Positions 1-9,022 are shown, numbered from the stretch's first letter. The stretch: 64,000 nucleotides of DNA from Crenobacter cavernae (GCF_003355495.1 NZ_CP031337.1:1555001-1619000), one strand, 5' to 3'. The notes: generated by a model from the sequence alone, not told the origin. Numbers and translations: made by a program.

Positions 1-77
1 GCGAAGCCGCAACAAAACTATCTTGATTTGGTTAGGCCGAGCGTGGGCTGTTGGTGCATCGCCGCGCGGTTGGGCAT

Positions 78-482
78 TTAGGGCGTGTCGCGGGTGAACC
101 TTGCGTAGGACACCTTATCGCCGGCCTCAAACCCCACGATCAGAAGACTGTTGTGCCAGCCGAATCCGGAGCATTGTCCCAATTCGTAGGTAAGAACCCT
201 ATTTTCTGAACGGTCGGGTCGGCCGAGTAAGAGGAAGATTTCGGAATGAGTCTTCCCAACAAGGCTGCCTTTTTCTATCAGGTCCAGAGCCATGCCGCCG
301 CGAACACACCCGGGGTCATTGGTGGCGGCGTAAATATCGGTGTTACGCCGCCATTTGTGGGTATCGAACGGCTCGCTATTGACACTGGGGCGCTGGAGGC
401 TAACCCAGACAAGGGCAATGGCGGAGACGCCAATCCCAAGGGCAATCGCGGCCGATACTCGAAGAAATTTTCGTCCCGGCAT
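78..482 (-). CDS. Small membrane-anchored protein, BamE-like core (hypothetical)
   Basis: I do not recognise a named family. A basic N-terminus is followed by one hydrophobic segment (about residues 8-26 from the chosen ATG), then a short soluble domain. The stretch GMALDLIEKGSLVGKTHSEI followed by LLGRPD resembles the helix-turn and glycine-rich turn of BamE/SmpA-like folds, so an exported small domain is possible; this is inference. The ATG at 482 is preferred because it puts the hydrophobic segment near the N-terminus and has a GAGGT upstream. An upstream ATG at 551, overlapping the MOSC stop, would add 23 residues. It is less GC-rich than its neighbours. Function unknown. Confidence 0.55.
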   Translation of the reverse strand: MPGRKFLRVSAAIALGIGVSAIALVWVSLQRPSVNSEPFDTHKWRRNTDIYAATNDPGCVRGGMALDLIEKGSLVGKTHSEIFLLLGRPDRSENRVLTYELGQCSGFGWHNSLLIVGFEAGDKVSYARFTRDTP

Positions 483-550
483 GTTCAAGTCAGTACCTCG
501 GATGTAAGCGTTACCCGGCCGAGTTCGCAAGGCTCGGCCAAGCTCTCGCA

Positions 551-1348
551 TCAAAACTCGAACCTGCTCTCCACCACCTCCACGCTATCCCCAACCCTCA
601 CCACCCCACTATTCAACGCCCGCATATTCACCCCGAAGCAAATCCCCTCCGGCAACGCCCGCGTGCGGAGCAGCGTTCTCATCGGCTCGCCGTCGGCGCG
701 TCGCGCGCCGAGCTCAGGGTCGACCGTGCTGAAGATGCAGCGCGAGCACGGCGTGGTGACTTCGAATTCGACCTCTCCGACGCGCACCCGCTTCCATTCG
801 TCTTCTTCCCACGCGAAGTCGGCGTCGACGACGAGGTTGGCGCGGAAGTGGCGGGTGGTGACCGGCTCGGCCAACTCCGCGTTCAACTCGTTAAGCGACG
901 CGCGGTTGATCAGCAGATAAGGATAGCCGTCTGCGAACGACAGCTCGCCGTCGCCGCCCTTCTGCGCGCGCTGCGACTCCTTGCCCAGCCACAGCAGCCG
1001 GCAGGGGTGGCCGAGGTAGTCGGTGAACCACGCGTCGGCCGCCGCGTCGCCGTGCCAGGCGGAAAAAAGATCCTTCCACACCGTCGCGTCGTGCGGTGTC
1101 TTGAAGCTGGCGTGTTCTACGGCAAGCGCTTCGCGGCCCGGCGCGGTGAAGCGCGCGCCGCTGGGGCCCGGTTCTACGACGACGCGTACCAGGCTCGGCG
1201 CGGTGCGGCCGGTGATGAAGTGGCCGGCGGGGCTCACCAGCAGCCATTCGCGGTCGTGCTCGAGGCCGCGCGGGCCTGCGGCGGCGGATTCCAGCGCGTT
1301 GCCGCGCGACGATTTCAGCGGGTGGACGTAGAGTTCGGAGAGGCGCAT
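551..1348 (-). CDS. MOSC domain protein (YcbX-like)
   Basis: 265 residues. An N-terminal MOSC beta-barrel domain (about 1-120; LYVHPLKSSRG, EHDREW) is followed by a C-terminal MOSC domain (about 130-260) with the conserved PCSRCIFSTVDPE segment that carries the Cys proposed to bind the molybdenum cofactor sulfur. In this family (YcbX, mARC) the enzymes use molybdenum cofactor to reduce N-hydroxylated compounds; the usual C-terminal 2Fe-2S ferredoxin domain of YcbX is absent, so an external electron donor would be needed. It lies 4 bp downstream of the gamma-carbonic anhydrase-like gene, so the two are probably co-transcribed. Substrate unknown. Confidence 0.85.
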   Translation of the reverse strand: MRLSELYVHPLKSSRGNALESAAAGPRGLEHDREWLLVSPAGHFITGRTAPSLVRVVVEPGPSGARFTAPGREALAVEHASFKTPHDATVWKDLFSAWHGDAAADAWFTDYLGHPCRLLWLGKESQRAQKGGDGELSFADGYPYLLINRASLNELNAELAEPVTTRHFRANLVVDADFAWEEDEWKRVRVGEVEFEVTTPCSRCIFSTVDPELGARRADGEPMRTLLRTRALPEGICFGVNMRALNSGVVRVGDSVEVVESRFEF

Positions 1349-1352
1349 CGCG

Positions 1353-1913
1353 TTACGCTCCGGCTTCGTCGTCGATCAGGCTTGCCTTGTGCTTGTCGGC
1401 GAGGCGCACGTAGTGCTCGGCGGAATACTTGAAGAAGGCGAGTTCGGCCTCGGTCAGCGGCCGCACCTGTTTGACCGGGTTGCCGAGGTACAGGAAGCCC
1501 GATTCGAGCCTCTTGCCCGGCGGCACCAGGCTGCCGGCGCCTATAAGCACGCGCGATTCGATCACCGCGCGGTCGAGCACGGTGCTGCCGATGCCGATCA
1601 GCACCTCGTCGTGGATGGTGCAGCCGTGCAAGGTCACATGGTGGCCGATGGTGACGTGACGGCCGATGATCAGCGGCGCGCCGTGCGGGTCGGACTCGCG
1701 CTTGTGGCTGACGTGCAGCATCGCGAAGTCCTGGATGTTGCTCGCCTCGCCGATCTCGATGTGGTTGACGTCGCCGCGCACCACCGCGCACGGCCACACC
1801 GACGCGGCGTCGCCGAGCTTCACTTCGCCGATCACGACCGCCGCCGGGTCTACATAAGCCGATTCGGGCACTTCGGGGCGGTGGCCGCAGAAGGAGCGGA
1901 TATTGCGATTCAT
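1353..1913 (-). CDS. Gamma-carbonic anhydrase family protein (left-handed beta-helix)
   Basis: 186 residues built of hexapeptide repeats (for example GEVKLGDAASVWPCAVVRGD) forming the left-handed beta-helix of the YrdA/PaaY/CaiE group. The candidate metal ligands are visible: His in MLHVSHKRE and two further His in IGHHVTLHGC. A C-terminal helix (LTEAELAFFKYSAEHYV) closes the trimer in this family. Many members bind zinc, but not all show carbonic anhydrase activity, so the reaction is not certain. It starts 104 bp from the divergent oligopeptidase gene, sharing a promoter region, and is followed after 4 bp by the MOSC gene. Confidence 0.88.
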   Translation of the reverse strand: MNRNIRSFCGHRPEVPESAYVDPAAVVIGEVKLGDAASVWPCAVVRGDVNHIEIGEASNIQDFAMLHVSHKRESDPHGAPLIIGRHVTIGHHVTLHGCTIHDEVLIGIGSTVLDRAVIESRVLIGAGSLVPPGKRLESGFLYLGNPVKQVRPLTEAELAFFKYSAEHYVRLADKHKASLIDDEAGA

Positions 1914-2017
1914 CGGTTTGTCCTCATCTCGAAAGGGTTTCTACGATGATACCGTGAGCCCGCCTCCCCGGATGCGGCGTCGCACCCAGGGTTTCACCGC
2001 ACACTAAAGGATTCCGC

Positions 2018-4054
2018 ATGAGCCTCAACCCGCTGCTCGACTTCTCCGGCCTGCCGCGCTTCGCCGACATCACCCCCGACCACATCGCGCCGGCGATCGA
2101 CCAGATCCTGGCTGACGCGCGCGCCGCGATCGATGACATCACCGCCGGCGACGCGCCGGCGAGCTGGGGCACCGTGCTCGAACCGCTGACCGACGCGACC
2201 GAACGGCTCGGCCGCGCGTGGGGCGTGGTCGGCCACCTGAACGCGGTGGTCAACACGCCGCCGCTGCGCGACGCGTACAACGCGAACCTGCCGAAGGTGT
2301 CGATGTTCTCTACCGAGCTCGGGCAGAACCTCGAACTGTTCGCGCGCTTCAAGGACCTGAAGGCGAGCGCCGGCTACGCGGCCTTGAGCGGCGCGCAGAA
2401 GGCGCTGCTCGACCACGACCTGCGCGACTTCGTGCTGGCCGGCGCCGACCTCGAGGAGCCGGCGAAGAGCCGCTTCGCCGAGGTCGAGACGAGGTTGGCC
2501 GAGCTGGCGGCCAAGTTCGAGCAGAACGTGCTCGACGCTACCGACGCCTTCGCGCTGTACGTCGACGATGTGAAGGAACTGGCCGGCCTGCCCGACGACG
2601 TGCTCGCGCTGTTCGCCGCGGTCGCCGAGGCCGACGGCAAGAGCGGCTATAAGATCACGCTGCAGATGCCGTTCTACCTGCCGGTGCTGCAGTACGCCGA
2701 CAAGCGCGAGCTGCGCCGCGAGCTGTACGACGCGTACGTGAAGCGCGCGTCCGAGTTCGGCCCGGCGGAACTCGACAACACCGCCATCATCGGCGAGAAA
2801 CTCGGCCTCGCGCGCGAGTCGGCCGAGCTGTTGGGCTTTGCCGATTTCGCGACGCTGTCGCTCGAGACCAAGATGGCCGACAGCCCTTCCGAGGTGATCG
2901 CCTTCCTGCGCGACCTCGCCGCGCGCGCCAAGCCGTTCGCGGTCAAGGATCGCACCGAGCTCGAAGCGTTCGCGCGCGAGACCTTGGGCCTGGACACGCT
3001 CGAGGCGTGGGACCTGGCCTACGCCGCCGAGAAGCTGCGCGTCGCGCGCTACGCGTTCTCCGAGCAGGAGGTGAAGCAGTACTTCCCCGAGCACAAGGCG
3101 CTCGAAGGCCTGTTCGGCGTCGTTGACACGCTGTACGGCGTTAGCGCGAAGCCGGCCGACGCGCCGGTGTGGCACCCGGACGTGCGCTACTTCGAACTCG
3201 TGAAGGACGGCGAGCTCGTCGGCGGCTTTTATCTGGACCTGTACGCGCGCGAGAACAAGCGCGGCGGCGCGTGGATGGACGACGCGCGCGGCCGTCGCAA
3301 GAAGGGCGAAGTGGTGCAGACGCCGGTCGCTTATCTGACCTGCAACTTCAGCCGCCCGGTCGGCGACAAGCCGGCGCTGTTCACCCACGACGAGGTGATC
3401 ACGCTGTTCCACGAGTTCGGCCACGGCCTGCACCACCTGCTGACGCGCGTCGACGTGTTGGGCGTGGCCGGCATCAACGGCGTCGAATGGGACGCGGTAG
3501 AGCTGCCGAGCCAGTTCATGGAGAACTTCTGCTGGGAGTGGGACGTGCTCTTGGGCATGACGAGCCATATAGAGACCGGGGAGACCTTGCCGCGCGCGCT
3601 GTTCGACAAGATGCTCGCCGCGAAGAATTTCCAGAGCGGCATGCAGACGGTGCGCCAGATCGAGTTCGCGCTGTTCGACATGCGGCTGTACGGCGACTTC
3701 GACCCGGAAGGCGACTGGCTGAAACTGCTCGACGAGGTGCGCGCCGAGGTCGCGGTGAACTTCCCGCCGGCCTACAACCGCTTCCCTAACGGCTTCTCGC
3801 ACATTTTCGCCGGCGGCTACTCGGCCGGCTACTACAGCTACAAGTGGGCCGAGGTGCTGTCGGCCGACGCGTACGCGGCGTTCGAGGAGGCCGGCGGCGC
3901 CAACCCGGTCACCGGTAAGCGTTTCTGGGACGAGATCCTGGCGGTCGGCGGTTCGCGCCCGGCGCTCGAATCGTTCCGCGCGTTCCGCGGCCGCGATCCC
4001 GAGATCGACGCGCTGCTGCGCCACAGCGGCATGATCGCCGAAGAAATTCGCTGA
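2018..4054 (+). CDS. prlC: Oligopeptidase A (M3 family metallopeptidase)
   Basis: 678 residues, matching the usual length of bacterial oligopeptidase A. The catalytic zinc motif HEFGHGLHH (HExxH) lies at about residues 465-473, with the downstream glutamate in the segment following GVEWDAVELPSQFMENF. It is a cytoplasmic zinc endopeptidase that degrades short peptides, including released signal peptides, and belongs with Dcp and thimet oligopeptidase. The ATG at 2018 follows AAAGGATTCCGC, a good ribosome binding site. Gene end at 4054 leads directly into a structured intergenic RNA region. Confidence 0.95.
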   Translation: MSLNPLLDFSGLPRFADITPDHIAPAIDQILADARAAIDDITAGDAPASWGTVLEPLTDATERLGRAWGVVGHLNAVVNTPPLRDAYNANLPKVSMFSTELGQNLELFARFKDLKASAGYAALSGAQKALLDHDLRDFVLAGADLEEPAKSRFAEVETRLAELAAKFEQNVLDATDAFALYVDDVKELAGLPDDVLALFAAVAEADGKSGYKITLQMPFYLPVLQYADKRELRRELYDAYVKRASEFGPAELDNTAIIGEKLGLARESAELLGFADFATLSLETKMADSPSEVIAFLRDLAARAKPFAVKDRTELEAFARETLGLDTLEAWDLAYAAEKLRVARYAFSEQEVKQYFPEHKALEGLFGVVDTLYGVSAKPADAPVWHPDVRYFELVKDGELVGGFYLDLYARENKRGGAWMDDARGRRKKGEVVQTPVAYLTCNFSRPVGDKPALFTHDEVITLFHEFGHGLHHLLTRVDVLGVAGINGVEWDAVELPSQFMENFCWEWDVLLGMTSHIETGETLPRALFDKMLAAKNFQSGMQTVRQIEFALFDMRLYGDFDPEGDWLKLLDEVRAEVAVNFPPAYNRFPNGFSHIFAGGYSAGYYSYKWAEVLSADAYAAFEEAGGANPVTGKRFWDEILAVGGSRPALESFRAFRGRDPEIDALLRHSGMIAEEIR

Positions 4055-4092
4055 GCGCCGGAACTTAGGCGAACGCGTCCGGCTCTATACCA

Positions 4093-4251
4093 GGGAATGT
4101 TCTCCTGTGTGTGGAGTGCTTTCCCGGCGGGCTTGGCGGCCCGCCAAGAGCAGCAAGCGAGCTGGACGCAGCGATTCTTTCCTCGTGTGTGTGGAAATCT
4201 TGAGAGTCTGTGTCACCCCTCCGGGTTTAAGCACCCCGGAGGGTTTTTTTT
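4093..4251 (+). ncRNA. Candidate structured small RNA or 3'-UTR-derived RNA
   Basis: Four stem-loops lie one after another downstream of prlC. They are GGGAA/TTCCC enclosing CTCC-loop-GGAG with loop TGTGTGT (4093-4125), GGCGGGC/GCCCGCC (4126-4145), TTTCC/GGAAA with loop TCGTGTGTGT (4178-4197), and an intrinsic terminator CCCTCCGGG/CCCGGAGGG plus eight T (4217-4251). Stems 1 and 3 share the theme TCCT-GTGTGTGG, so the RNA seems to hold a repeated C/U-rich module that could pair with ribosome binding sites. No coding potential is evident. Whether it has its own promoter is unclear (a TATAC-like box at 4085-4090); it may be processed from the prlC mRNA. Confidence 0.45.
4217..4251 (+). terminator. 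Intrinsic terminator
   Basis: Perfect 9-bp stem CCCTCCGGG/CCCGGAGGG with a 9-nt loop, followed by eight T. It ends prlC transcription or the candidate RNA before it. Confidence 0.9.
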
Positions 4252-4499
4252 GCGCCTTGTCTCCCGCGTTTGACCGCGTCTCCCGCCCTTCCTTGCCCCC
4301 TGTCGTAATCGTGGCTTCACGAATTTTTCGCTTAAGCTTTATGAGTCATATTGATATAAAAAATATGTAAAATGATTGAAAATTTTATTGGCATGGCTAA
4401 TAAATCATTCGGCAAATTGTGCTAGGGTTGCCCCTCGTCCAAACATATGAGAGACGGGTCGTCGGCGTGCCGGCGACCATATAAAGGGGAGAATCCGAT
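4252..4499 (+). promoter_or_regulatory. AT-rich upstream region of the chemoreceptor gene
   Basis: About 100 bp (4320-4420) is strikingly AT-rich against a GC-rich background, with runs such as GATATAAAAAATATG. It probably holds the promoter and possibly a nucleoid-protein or UP-element-like site for the chemoreceptor. No clear sigma-28 flagellar promoter was found. The ribosome binding site AAGGGGAGAA precedes the ATG at 4500. Confidence 0.4.
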
Positions 4500-6161
4500 A
4501 TGACTATTCGTTCCAGGCTGATTTTACTGATCGTTTGTGCCGTGCTGGCGCTGGCCATGGTGGCCGGGGTCGGCTACCGCGGCATGGTGGCCGAAGAAGA
4601 GGCGATCCACGAGATCGGCGACGTCCGCCTGCCTTCGGTGCTGCACCTGCTGGACGCGCGCTCCAACTTCAACCGCGTGCGGGTGTGGAATCTGGAGGTC
4701 GCGATCAAGGAAAACGACTACAGCCCGGGGGCGCGCCAGTTCTTCGACGAGCGCCTGAAGAACAAACTGACTTCACGCGGCTATTTCGAGGGCGCCATCA
4801 AGGCGTACAGCGCGCTGCCGATGAGCGACGACGAGGGCCAGCTCTGGGACGCGTACACGCCGCGCGCCGAGGCCTGGCTCGCGGCCGACAAGGGCTTGGA
4901 TCGCATTATCTCCCGCCTTTCCCGCGCCGCGACGCCCGAGGAGCAACAGGCGCTGTTCCGCGAGTTCTACTCGCTTTATGAGAAGCAGGCGACGGCGGCC
5001 GAAAGCATGGACGCGGCGCTGTGGAACCTTGTCACGCTGAACCAGAAGATCGCCGAAACCGCCGTCAAGGGCGGTATCGAGACCAGCCAGGAGAGCAAGC
5101 GCCTAGCCTTCGGCGTGATCGCGCTCGCCGTCGTCGCGCTGATCGCCATCGGTTTCTGGGTGTACCGCGCGGTGCTCGGCCCGCTGCTGGCGACGCGCGA
5201 TACCGTGCGGCACATCGCCGAGCATAACGACTTCACCTTGCGCATCCCGCACGCCGGCCGCGACGAGGTCGGGCAGATGGTCGAAGGGCTGAACGGCCTG
5301 ATCGACCGGCTGCAAACGTCGTTCCGCCAGATCCAGGCCAGCATGGGCGAGGTGCGCGGCGCGGTGTCGGCGCTGTCGGCGGCGTCGCAGCAAGTGGCCG
5401 CCGGTTCGGCGCAACAGAGCCAGTCGACCGCCGAAATGGCCGCCTCGGTCGAGGAGGTGACGGTCAGCATCGGCCATGTGGCGAGCAACGCCGACGCGGC
5501 GATGAGCATTTCCGGCCAGGCCGGCGGCGAGTCGCAGGAAGGCGGGCTGATCATCGAAAAGACCGTGTCCGGCATGGTGGGGATCGCCGGCACCGTGTCC
5601 ACCGCCGCGAAGGTCATCGAACAGCTCGGCGAGGAGTCGCAGCATATTTCCAGCGTGGTCCAGGTGATCCGCGACATCGCCGACCAGACCAACCTGTTGG
5701 CGCTGAACGCGGCGATCGAGGCGGCGCGCGCCGGCGAACAGGGGCGCGGTTTCGCCGTCGTCGCCGACGAGGTGCGCAAGTTGGCCGAGCGCACCGCGCA
5801 GTCGACCGGCGACATCGGGCTGATGGTCGGAAAGATCCAGTCGGCCGCGCTGTCGGCGGTCAAGGAAATGCAGGACGTGGTCAGCCAGGTGGACGGCGGC
5901 CGCGCGCTCGCCGACGAGGCCGGGCTCAGGATAGCCAGCATCCGCGAGCGCACCGACGAGGTGGCCCGCGCGGTGACCGAAATCACCCATGCGCTGAAGG
6001 AGCAGGGGCAGGCGAGCCAGCAGATCGCGCGCCATGTTGAAGCGATCTCGCAGATGGCCGACGAGAACCACGCCGCCAGCGACGAAACCGCGAACAACGC
6101 GCGCCGGCTCGACGAGCTGTCCGGCTCGGTGTCCGATACGCTGGCGCGTTTCAAGGTCTGA
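4500..6161 (+). CDS. Methyl-accepting chemotaxis protein
   Basis: 553 residues. TM1 at about 7-27; a periplasmic four-helix-bundle ligand domain (about 28-203, helical, 4HB_MCP type); TM2 at about 203-224; HAMP (about 225-280, containing DEVGQMVEGLN); and a long cytoplasmic signalling domain whose hairpin tip DQTNLLALNAAIEAARAG is perfectly conserved and contacts CheA/CheW. No C-terminal CheR-docking pentapeptide is seen (the end is LARFKV). The protein sits in the inner membrane and modulates CheA for flagellar or pilus movement; the ligand is unknown. It is an orphan with no che genes nearby, monocistronic between an AT-rich promoter region and a strong terminator. Confidence 0.95.
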   Translation: MTIRSRLILLIVCAVLALAMVAGVGYRGMVAEEEAIHEIGDVRLPSVLHLLDARSNFNRVRVWNLEVAIKENDYSPGARQFFDERLKNKLTSRGYFEGAIKAYSALPMSDDEGQLWDAYTPRAEAWLAADKGLDRIISRLSRAATPEEQQALFREFYSLYEKQATAAESMDAALWNLVTLNQKIAETAVKGGIETSQESKRLAFGVIALAVVALIAIGFWVYRAVLGPLLATRDTVRHIAEHNDFTLRIPHAGRDEVGQMVEGLNGLIDRLQTSFRQIQASMGEVRGAVSALSAASQQVAAGSAQQSQSTAEMAASVEEVTVSIGHVASNADAAMSISGQAGGESQEGGLIIEKTVSGMVGIAGTVSTAAKVIEQLGEESQHISSVVQVIRDIADQTNLLALNAAIEAARAGEQGRGFAVVADEVRKLAERTAQSTGDIGLMVGKIQSAALSAVKEMQDVVSQVDGGRALADEAGLRIASIRERTDEVARAVTEITHALKEQGQASQQIARHVEAISQMADENHAASDETANNARRLDELSGSVSDTLARFKV

Positions 6162-6182
6162 GACGGCCGATTCGCCGTTCCG

Positions 6183-6219
6183 AACCCCGCGTCGCCGCAA
6201 GGCGCGCGGGGTTTTTTTA
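6183..6219 (+). terminator. Intrinsic terminator after the chemoreceptor
   Basis: CCCCGCG/CGCGGGG stem with an inner GCC/GGC pair and a run of seven T. Confidence 0.9.
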
Positions 6220-6321
6220 TGGTGCTTCAAGAAGCCGACCTTCGCCAAGCGCACACCGACGCCGTCAGCGCGCGCAGGCCGTACAATGGCGGGTCCGATT
6301 GCCCGATAAGGAAGACTCCCT

Positions 6322-7095
6322 GTGAAATTCGCCACCTGGAACGTCAACTCGCTCAAAGTTCGCCTGCCGCAGGTGCTGCAATGGTTGGCCGAGAATCCGG
6401 TCGACGTGCTCGCGCTGCAGGAGCTGAAGCTCGACCACGACAAGTTCCCGCTGACCGAGATCGAGGCGGCCGGCTACCGCGCGGTGTGGTACGGCCAGAA
6501 GACCTACAACGGCGTCGCGCTGCTGACGCGCGCGCCGCTCGAGCCCGTCGAGGAGGTGCTCGGCATCCCCGGCTACGACGACCCGCAGCGCCGCGTGATC
6601 GCCGCGACGGTGAACGGCGTGAGGGTGATCGGCGCCTACTGTGTGAACGGCGAATCGATAGAGTCCGACAAGTACGTGTACAAGCTCGAGTGGTACGCGC
6701 GCTTGCATGACTACCTCGCCGCCGAGCTCGAAAAGCACCCGGCCTGCGTGCTGATGGGCGACTTCAACATCGCGCCCGACGACCGCGACGTGTACGACGT
6801 CGAGGCGTGGCGCGACAAGGTACTGTGCTCGGTGCCCGAGCGCGCCGCGTTCGAAGGGCTGTTGGCGCTCGGCCTGACCGACGCGTTCCGGATCTTCAAC
6901 CAGGAAGACAAGCAGTACAGCTGGTGGGACTACCGCGCGGCGATGTTCCGCCGCAACCTCGGTCTCAGGATCGACCACATCCTCGTCACCGATGCGCTGA
7001 AAGCGCGCGCGACCGAGTGCGTGATCGACAAGGCGCCGCGTAAGTGGGAGCGTCCGTCCGACCACGCGCCGGTGGTGATCACGCTGGCCGACTGA
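6322..7095 (+). CDS. xth: Exodeoxyribonuclease III
   Basis: 257 residues, complete. The exonuclease-endonuclease-phosphatase fold begins MKFATWNVNSLKVRL, with catalytic Glu in LQELKLD, the GDFNIAPDD motif, and C-terminal SDHAPVVI carrying the catalytic Asp-His. It acts at abasic sites and 3' blocked ends in base-excision repair in the cytoplasm. The exodeoxyribonuclease III assignment (XthA/ExoA group) follows from the WWDYRAAMFRRN and LRIDHIL segments. The gene carries one TTGGCCGAG copy near its start and stands alone, closed by a terminator. Confidence 0.96.
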   Translation: MKFATWNVNSLKVRLPQVLQWLAENPVDVLALQELKLDHDKFPLTEIEAAGYRAVWYGQKTYNGVALLTRAPLEPVEEVLGIPGYDDPQRRVIAATVNGVRVIGAYCVNGESIESDKYVYKLEWYARLHDYLAAELEKHPACVLMGDFNIAPDDRDVYDVEAWRDKVLCSVPERAAFEGLLALGLTDAFRIFNQEDKQYSWWDYRAAMFRRNLGLRIDHILVTDALKARATECVIDKAPRKWERPSDHAPVVITLAD

Positions 7096-7120
7096 ACCCG
7101 GGCGCGGCCCCGACATCGAA

Positions 7121-7162
7121 CAGCCTGGCCGAGTCTCCGTATAGCGGAACTCGGCCAGGCTG
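7121..7162 (+). terminator. Hairpin terminator after xth (imperfect uptake-motif pair)
   Basis: Exact 14-bp inverted repeat CAGCCTGGCCGAGT/ACTCGGCCAGGCTG around a 14-nt loop, then TTTGCTTT. Each arm contains a one-base variant (CTGGCCGAG) of the genome's TTGGCCGAG motif, so motif pairs seem to double as terminators. It lies between convergent genes. Confidence 0.75.
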
Positions 7163-7181
7163 TTTGCTTTGATGGCGCCGC

Positions 7182-8213
7182 TCAGCCCTGCTGAGTCGCG
7201 AGCGCGGTCTCGGGCAGCGCGCGCGGGTGCAGGTTGGCCTCGAACTGGCGCGCGGCGGCGGTCCACGAGAAGCGCTCGGCGACGCGGCGGACGTGCTCGC
7301 GGTCTATAGAGAGCGCCTCAAGGCACGCTTTCTTGAGGTCCCAGTCGAGCACACCGGCGCCCGACTCGCCGACGACGTCGAGCGGCCCGGCGACCGGGTA
7401 CGCGGCGACCGGCGTGCCGCACGCCATCGCCTCGAGCAGCACCAGGCCGAAGGTGTCGGTCAGGCTCGGGAAGACGAACACGTCGCCGGCGCGGTAGAAG
7501 CGCGCGAGCTCCATCTGCGGGAATACGCCGGCGAAGTAGACGTCGGGATAGTCCTTCCTGAGCTTCGGCAGCAGCGGGCCTTCGCCGACCACCCACTTGC
7601 TGCCGGGCAGGTCGAGCTTCAAAAACGCCTCGATGTTCTTCTCTACCGCGACGCGGCCGATGTAGACGAAGCGCGGCGGCGCGGTGTCTAGCCTGCCGCG
7701 TTCGCCGGGTGTGAACAGCTCGGTGTCGACGCCGCGGCCCCACAGTACGACGTTGTTGAAGCCGCGCGCGGCAAGGTCGTCGCAGATCGAGCGCGTCGGC
7801 GCCATCACCGCGCGACCGGCGTTGTGAAAGCGCCTGAGCCACGCATAGCTGACCTTGACCGGTAGCTTGACGCGCGCGTGCACGTATTCGGGAAAGCGCG
7901 TGTGGGAGGCGGTGGTGAAAGGCCGCTTCTTCTTCATGCAGTAGCCGCGCGCTGCGAGGCCGAGCGGCCCCTCGGTCGCGATGTGGATCGCGTGCGGCGC
8001 GAAGGTCTCGATTCTTTGCGCGACGCGCCGCCCCGGGAACAGCGACAGCCTTATGTCCGGGTAGGTCGGGCAGGGCAGCGTCGTGAAGTCCTGCGGCGTG
8101 AGGAATTCGACGGTGTGGCCGAAGCCGGCCAGTTCGCGCGCGGTTTCGGTCAGCGTGCGCACGACGCCGTTGACCTGCGGGCGCCACGCGTCGGTGACGA
8201 TCAGGATACGCAT
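7182..8213 (-). CDS. Glycosyltransferase family 1 (GT-B)
   Basis: 343 residues from the ATG at 8213, which has AAGGAG 8 nt upstream. GT-B fold: an N-terminal acceptor domain (MRILIVTDAWRPQVNGV, then HIATEGPLGLAARGYC) and a C-terminal donor domain with the E-x7-E motif region SLTDTFGLVLLEAMACGTPV. Close in pattern to glycosyltransferases annotated next to COG2908 phosphatases in beta- and gammaproteobacteria, thought to act on membrane glycolipids such as glucosyl-diacylglycerol. It overlaps the end of the LpxH-like gene by 13 bp, so the two are translationally coupled. Acceptor uncertain. Confidence 0.88.
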   Translation of the reverse strand: MRILIVTDAWRPQVNGVVRTLTETARELAGFGHTVEFLTPQDFTTLPCPTYPDIRLSLFPGRRVAQRIETFAPHAIHIATEGPLGLAARGYCMKKKRPFTTASHTRFPEYVHARVKLPVKVSYAWLRRFHNAGRAVMAPTRSICDDLAARGFNNVVLWGRGVDTELFTPGERGRLDTAPPRFVYIGRVAVEKNIEAFLKLDLPGSKWVVGEGPLLPKLRKDYPDVYFAGVFPQMELARFYRAGDVFVFPSLTDTFGLVLLEAMACGTPVAAYPVAGPLDVVGESGAGVLDWDLKKACLEALSIDREHVRRVAERFSWTAAARQFEANLHPRALPETALATQQG

Positions 8214-9022
8214 GCTTTTTCTCCTTCGCTTGCCAGGGGCTCGGCCAAGCTGACGGGGGCGCCGCCCGGCTGCGCGGTCCACGCAAGGACCTCGAGCCGG
8301 CCGTCGGCGTGCTCGGCGAGCGCGGTCAGGCTCTCGACCCAGTCGCCGCTGTTGGCGTACAGCACGCCGTCGATGTCGCGGATCTCGGCCTTGTGGATGT
8401 GGCCGCACACGACGCCGTCGAAGCCGCGCCGGCGCGCCTCGTTCGCGAGCACTGCCTCGAACTGGCTGATGAAGTTCACCGCGTTCTTGACCTTGTGCTT
8501 CAGGTACTGCGATAGCGACCAGTAGGGCAGGCCGAGCTTCATGCGCACCCAGTTGAAGCCGCGGTTCAGCTGCAGGATCGCCGTATAGAGGCTGTCGCCC
8601 AGATACGCGAGCCACTTCGCGTACTGGATCACGCCGTCGAACGCGTCGCCGTGGATGACGAGCAGGCGCCTGCCGTCGGCGGTGCGGTGCTCTGCCTCGT
8701 CGCGGATCGCGATGCCGCCGAAGTCGAGCCCGCAGTAGGGGCGCGCGGCCTCGTCGTGGTTGCCGGGGATGTAGACGACGCGCGTGCCCTTGCGCGCCTT
8801 TCTCAAGAGCTTCTGCACGACGTCGTTGTGGCTCTGCTTCCACTGCCACGATCTCTTCAGCTGCCAGCCGTCGACGATGTCGCCGACCAGGTACAGCGTG
8901 TCGGCCTCGTGGTGGCGCAGGAAGTCGAGCAGCTGCTCGGCGCGGCAGCCGCTGGTGCCCAGGTGCACGTCGGAAATCCACAGCGTGCGGTAGCGCGGGG
9001 GCGGGGCGAAGTCTCGGATCAT
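8201..9022 (-). CDS. UDP-2,3-diacylglucosamine diphosphatase-like metallophosphoesterase
   Basis: 273 residues of the COG2908 family. The calcineurin-like phosphoesterase motifs are in order: SDVHLG (about 17-22), GDIVDGW, GNHDE, VIHGDAFD, and GHIHKAEI near the C-terminus, which provide the di-metal ligands. LpxH in this superfamily cleaves UDP-2,3-diacylglucosamine in lipid A synthesis, but this long subgroup sits beside a glycosyltransferase and may act on another lipid pyrophosphate. It is first in a two-gene operon with the glycosyltransferase. One CTCGGCCAA copy lies near the 3' end. Confidence 0.82.
   Translation of the reverse strand: MIRDFAPPPRYRTLWISDVHLGTSGCRAEQLLDFLRHHEADTLYLVGDIVDGWQLKRSWQWKQSHNDVVQKLLRKARKGTRVVYIPGNHDEAARPYCGLDFGGIAIRDEAEHRTADGRRLLVIHGDAFDGVIQYAKWLAYLGDSLYTAILQLNRGFNWVRMKLGLPYWSLSQYLKHKVKNAVNFISQFEAVLANEARRRGFDGVVCGHIHKAEIRDIDGVLYANSGDWVESLTALAEHADGRLEVLAWTAQPGGAPVSLAEPLASEGEKACVS

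Noticed and set aside
1994..4024. 676-codon frame antisense to prlC
   Set aside because: Shadow of a long conserved gene with clear M3 peptidase motifs on the + strand.
4320..4440. AT-rich stretch as a replication origin or mobile insertion
   Set aside because: Short, without iterons, DnaA boxes or terminal repeats; better explained as a promoter region.
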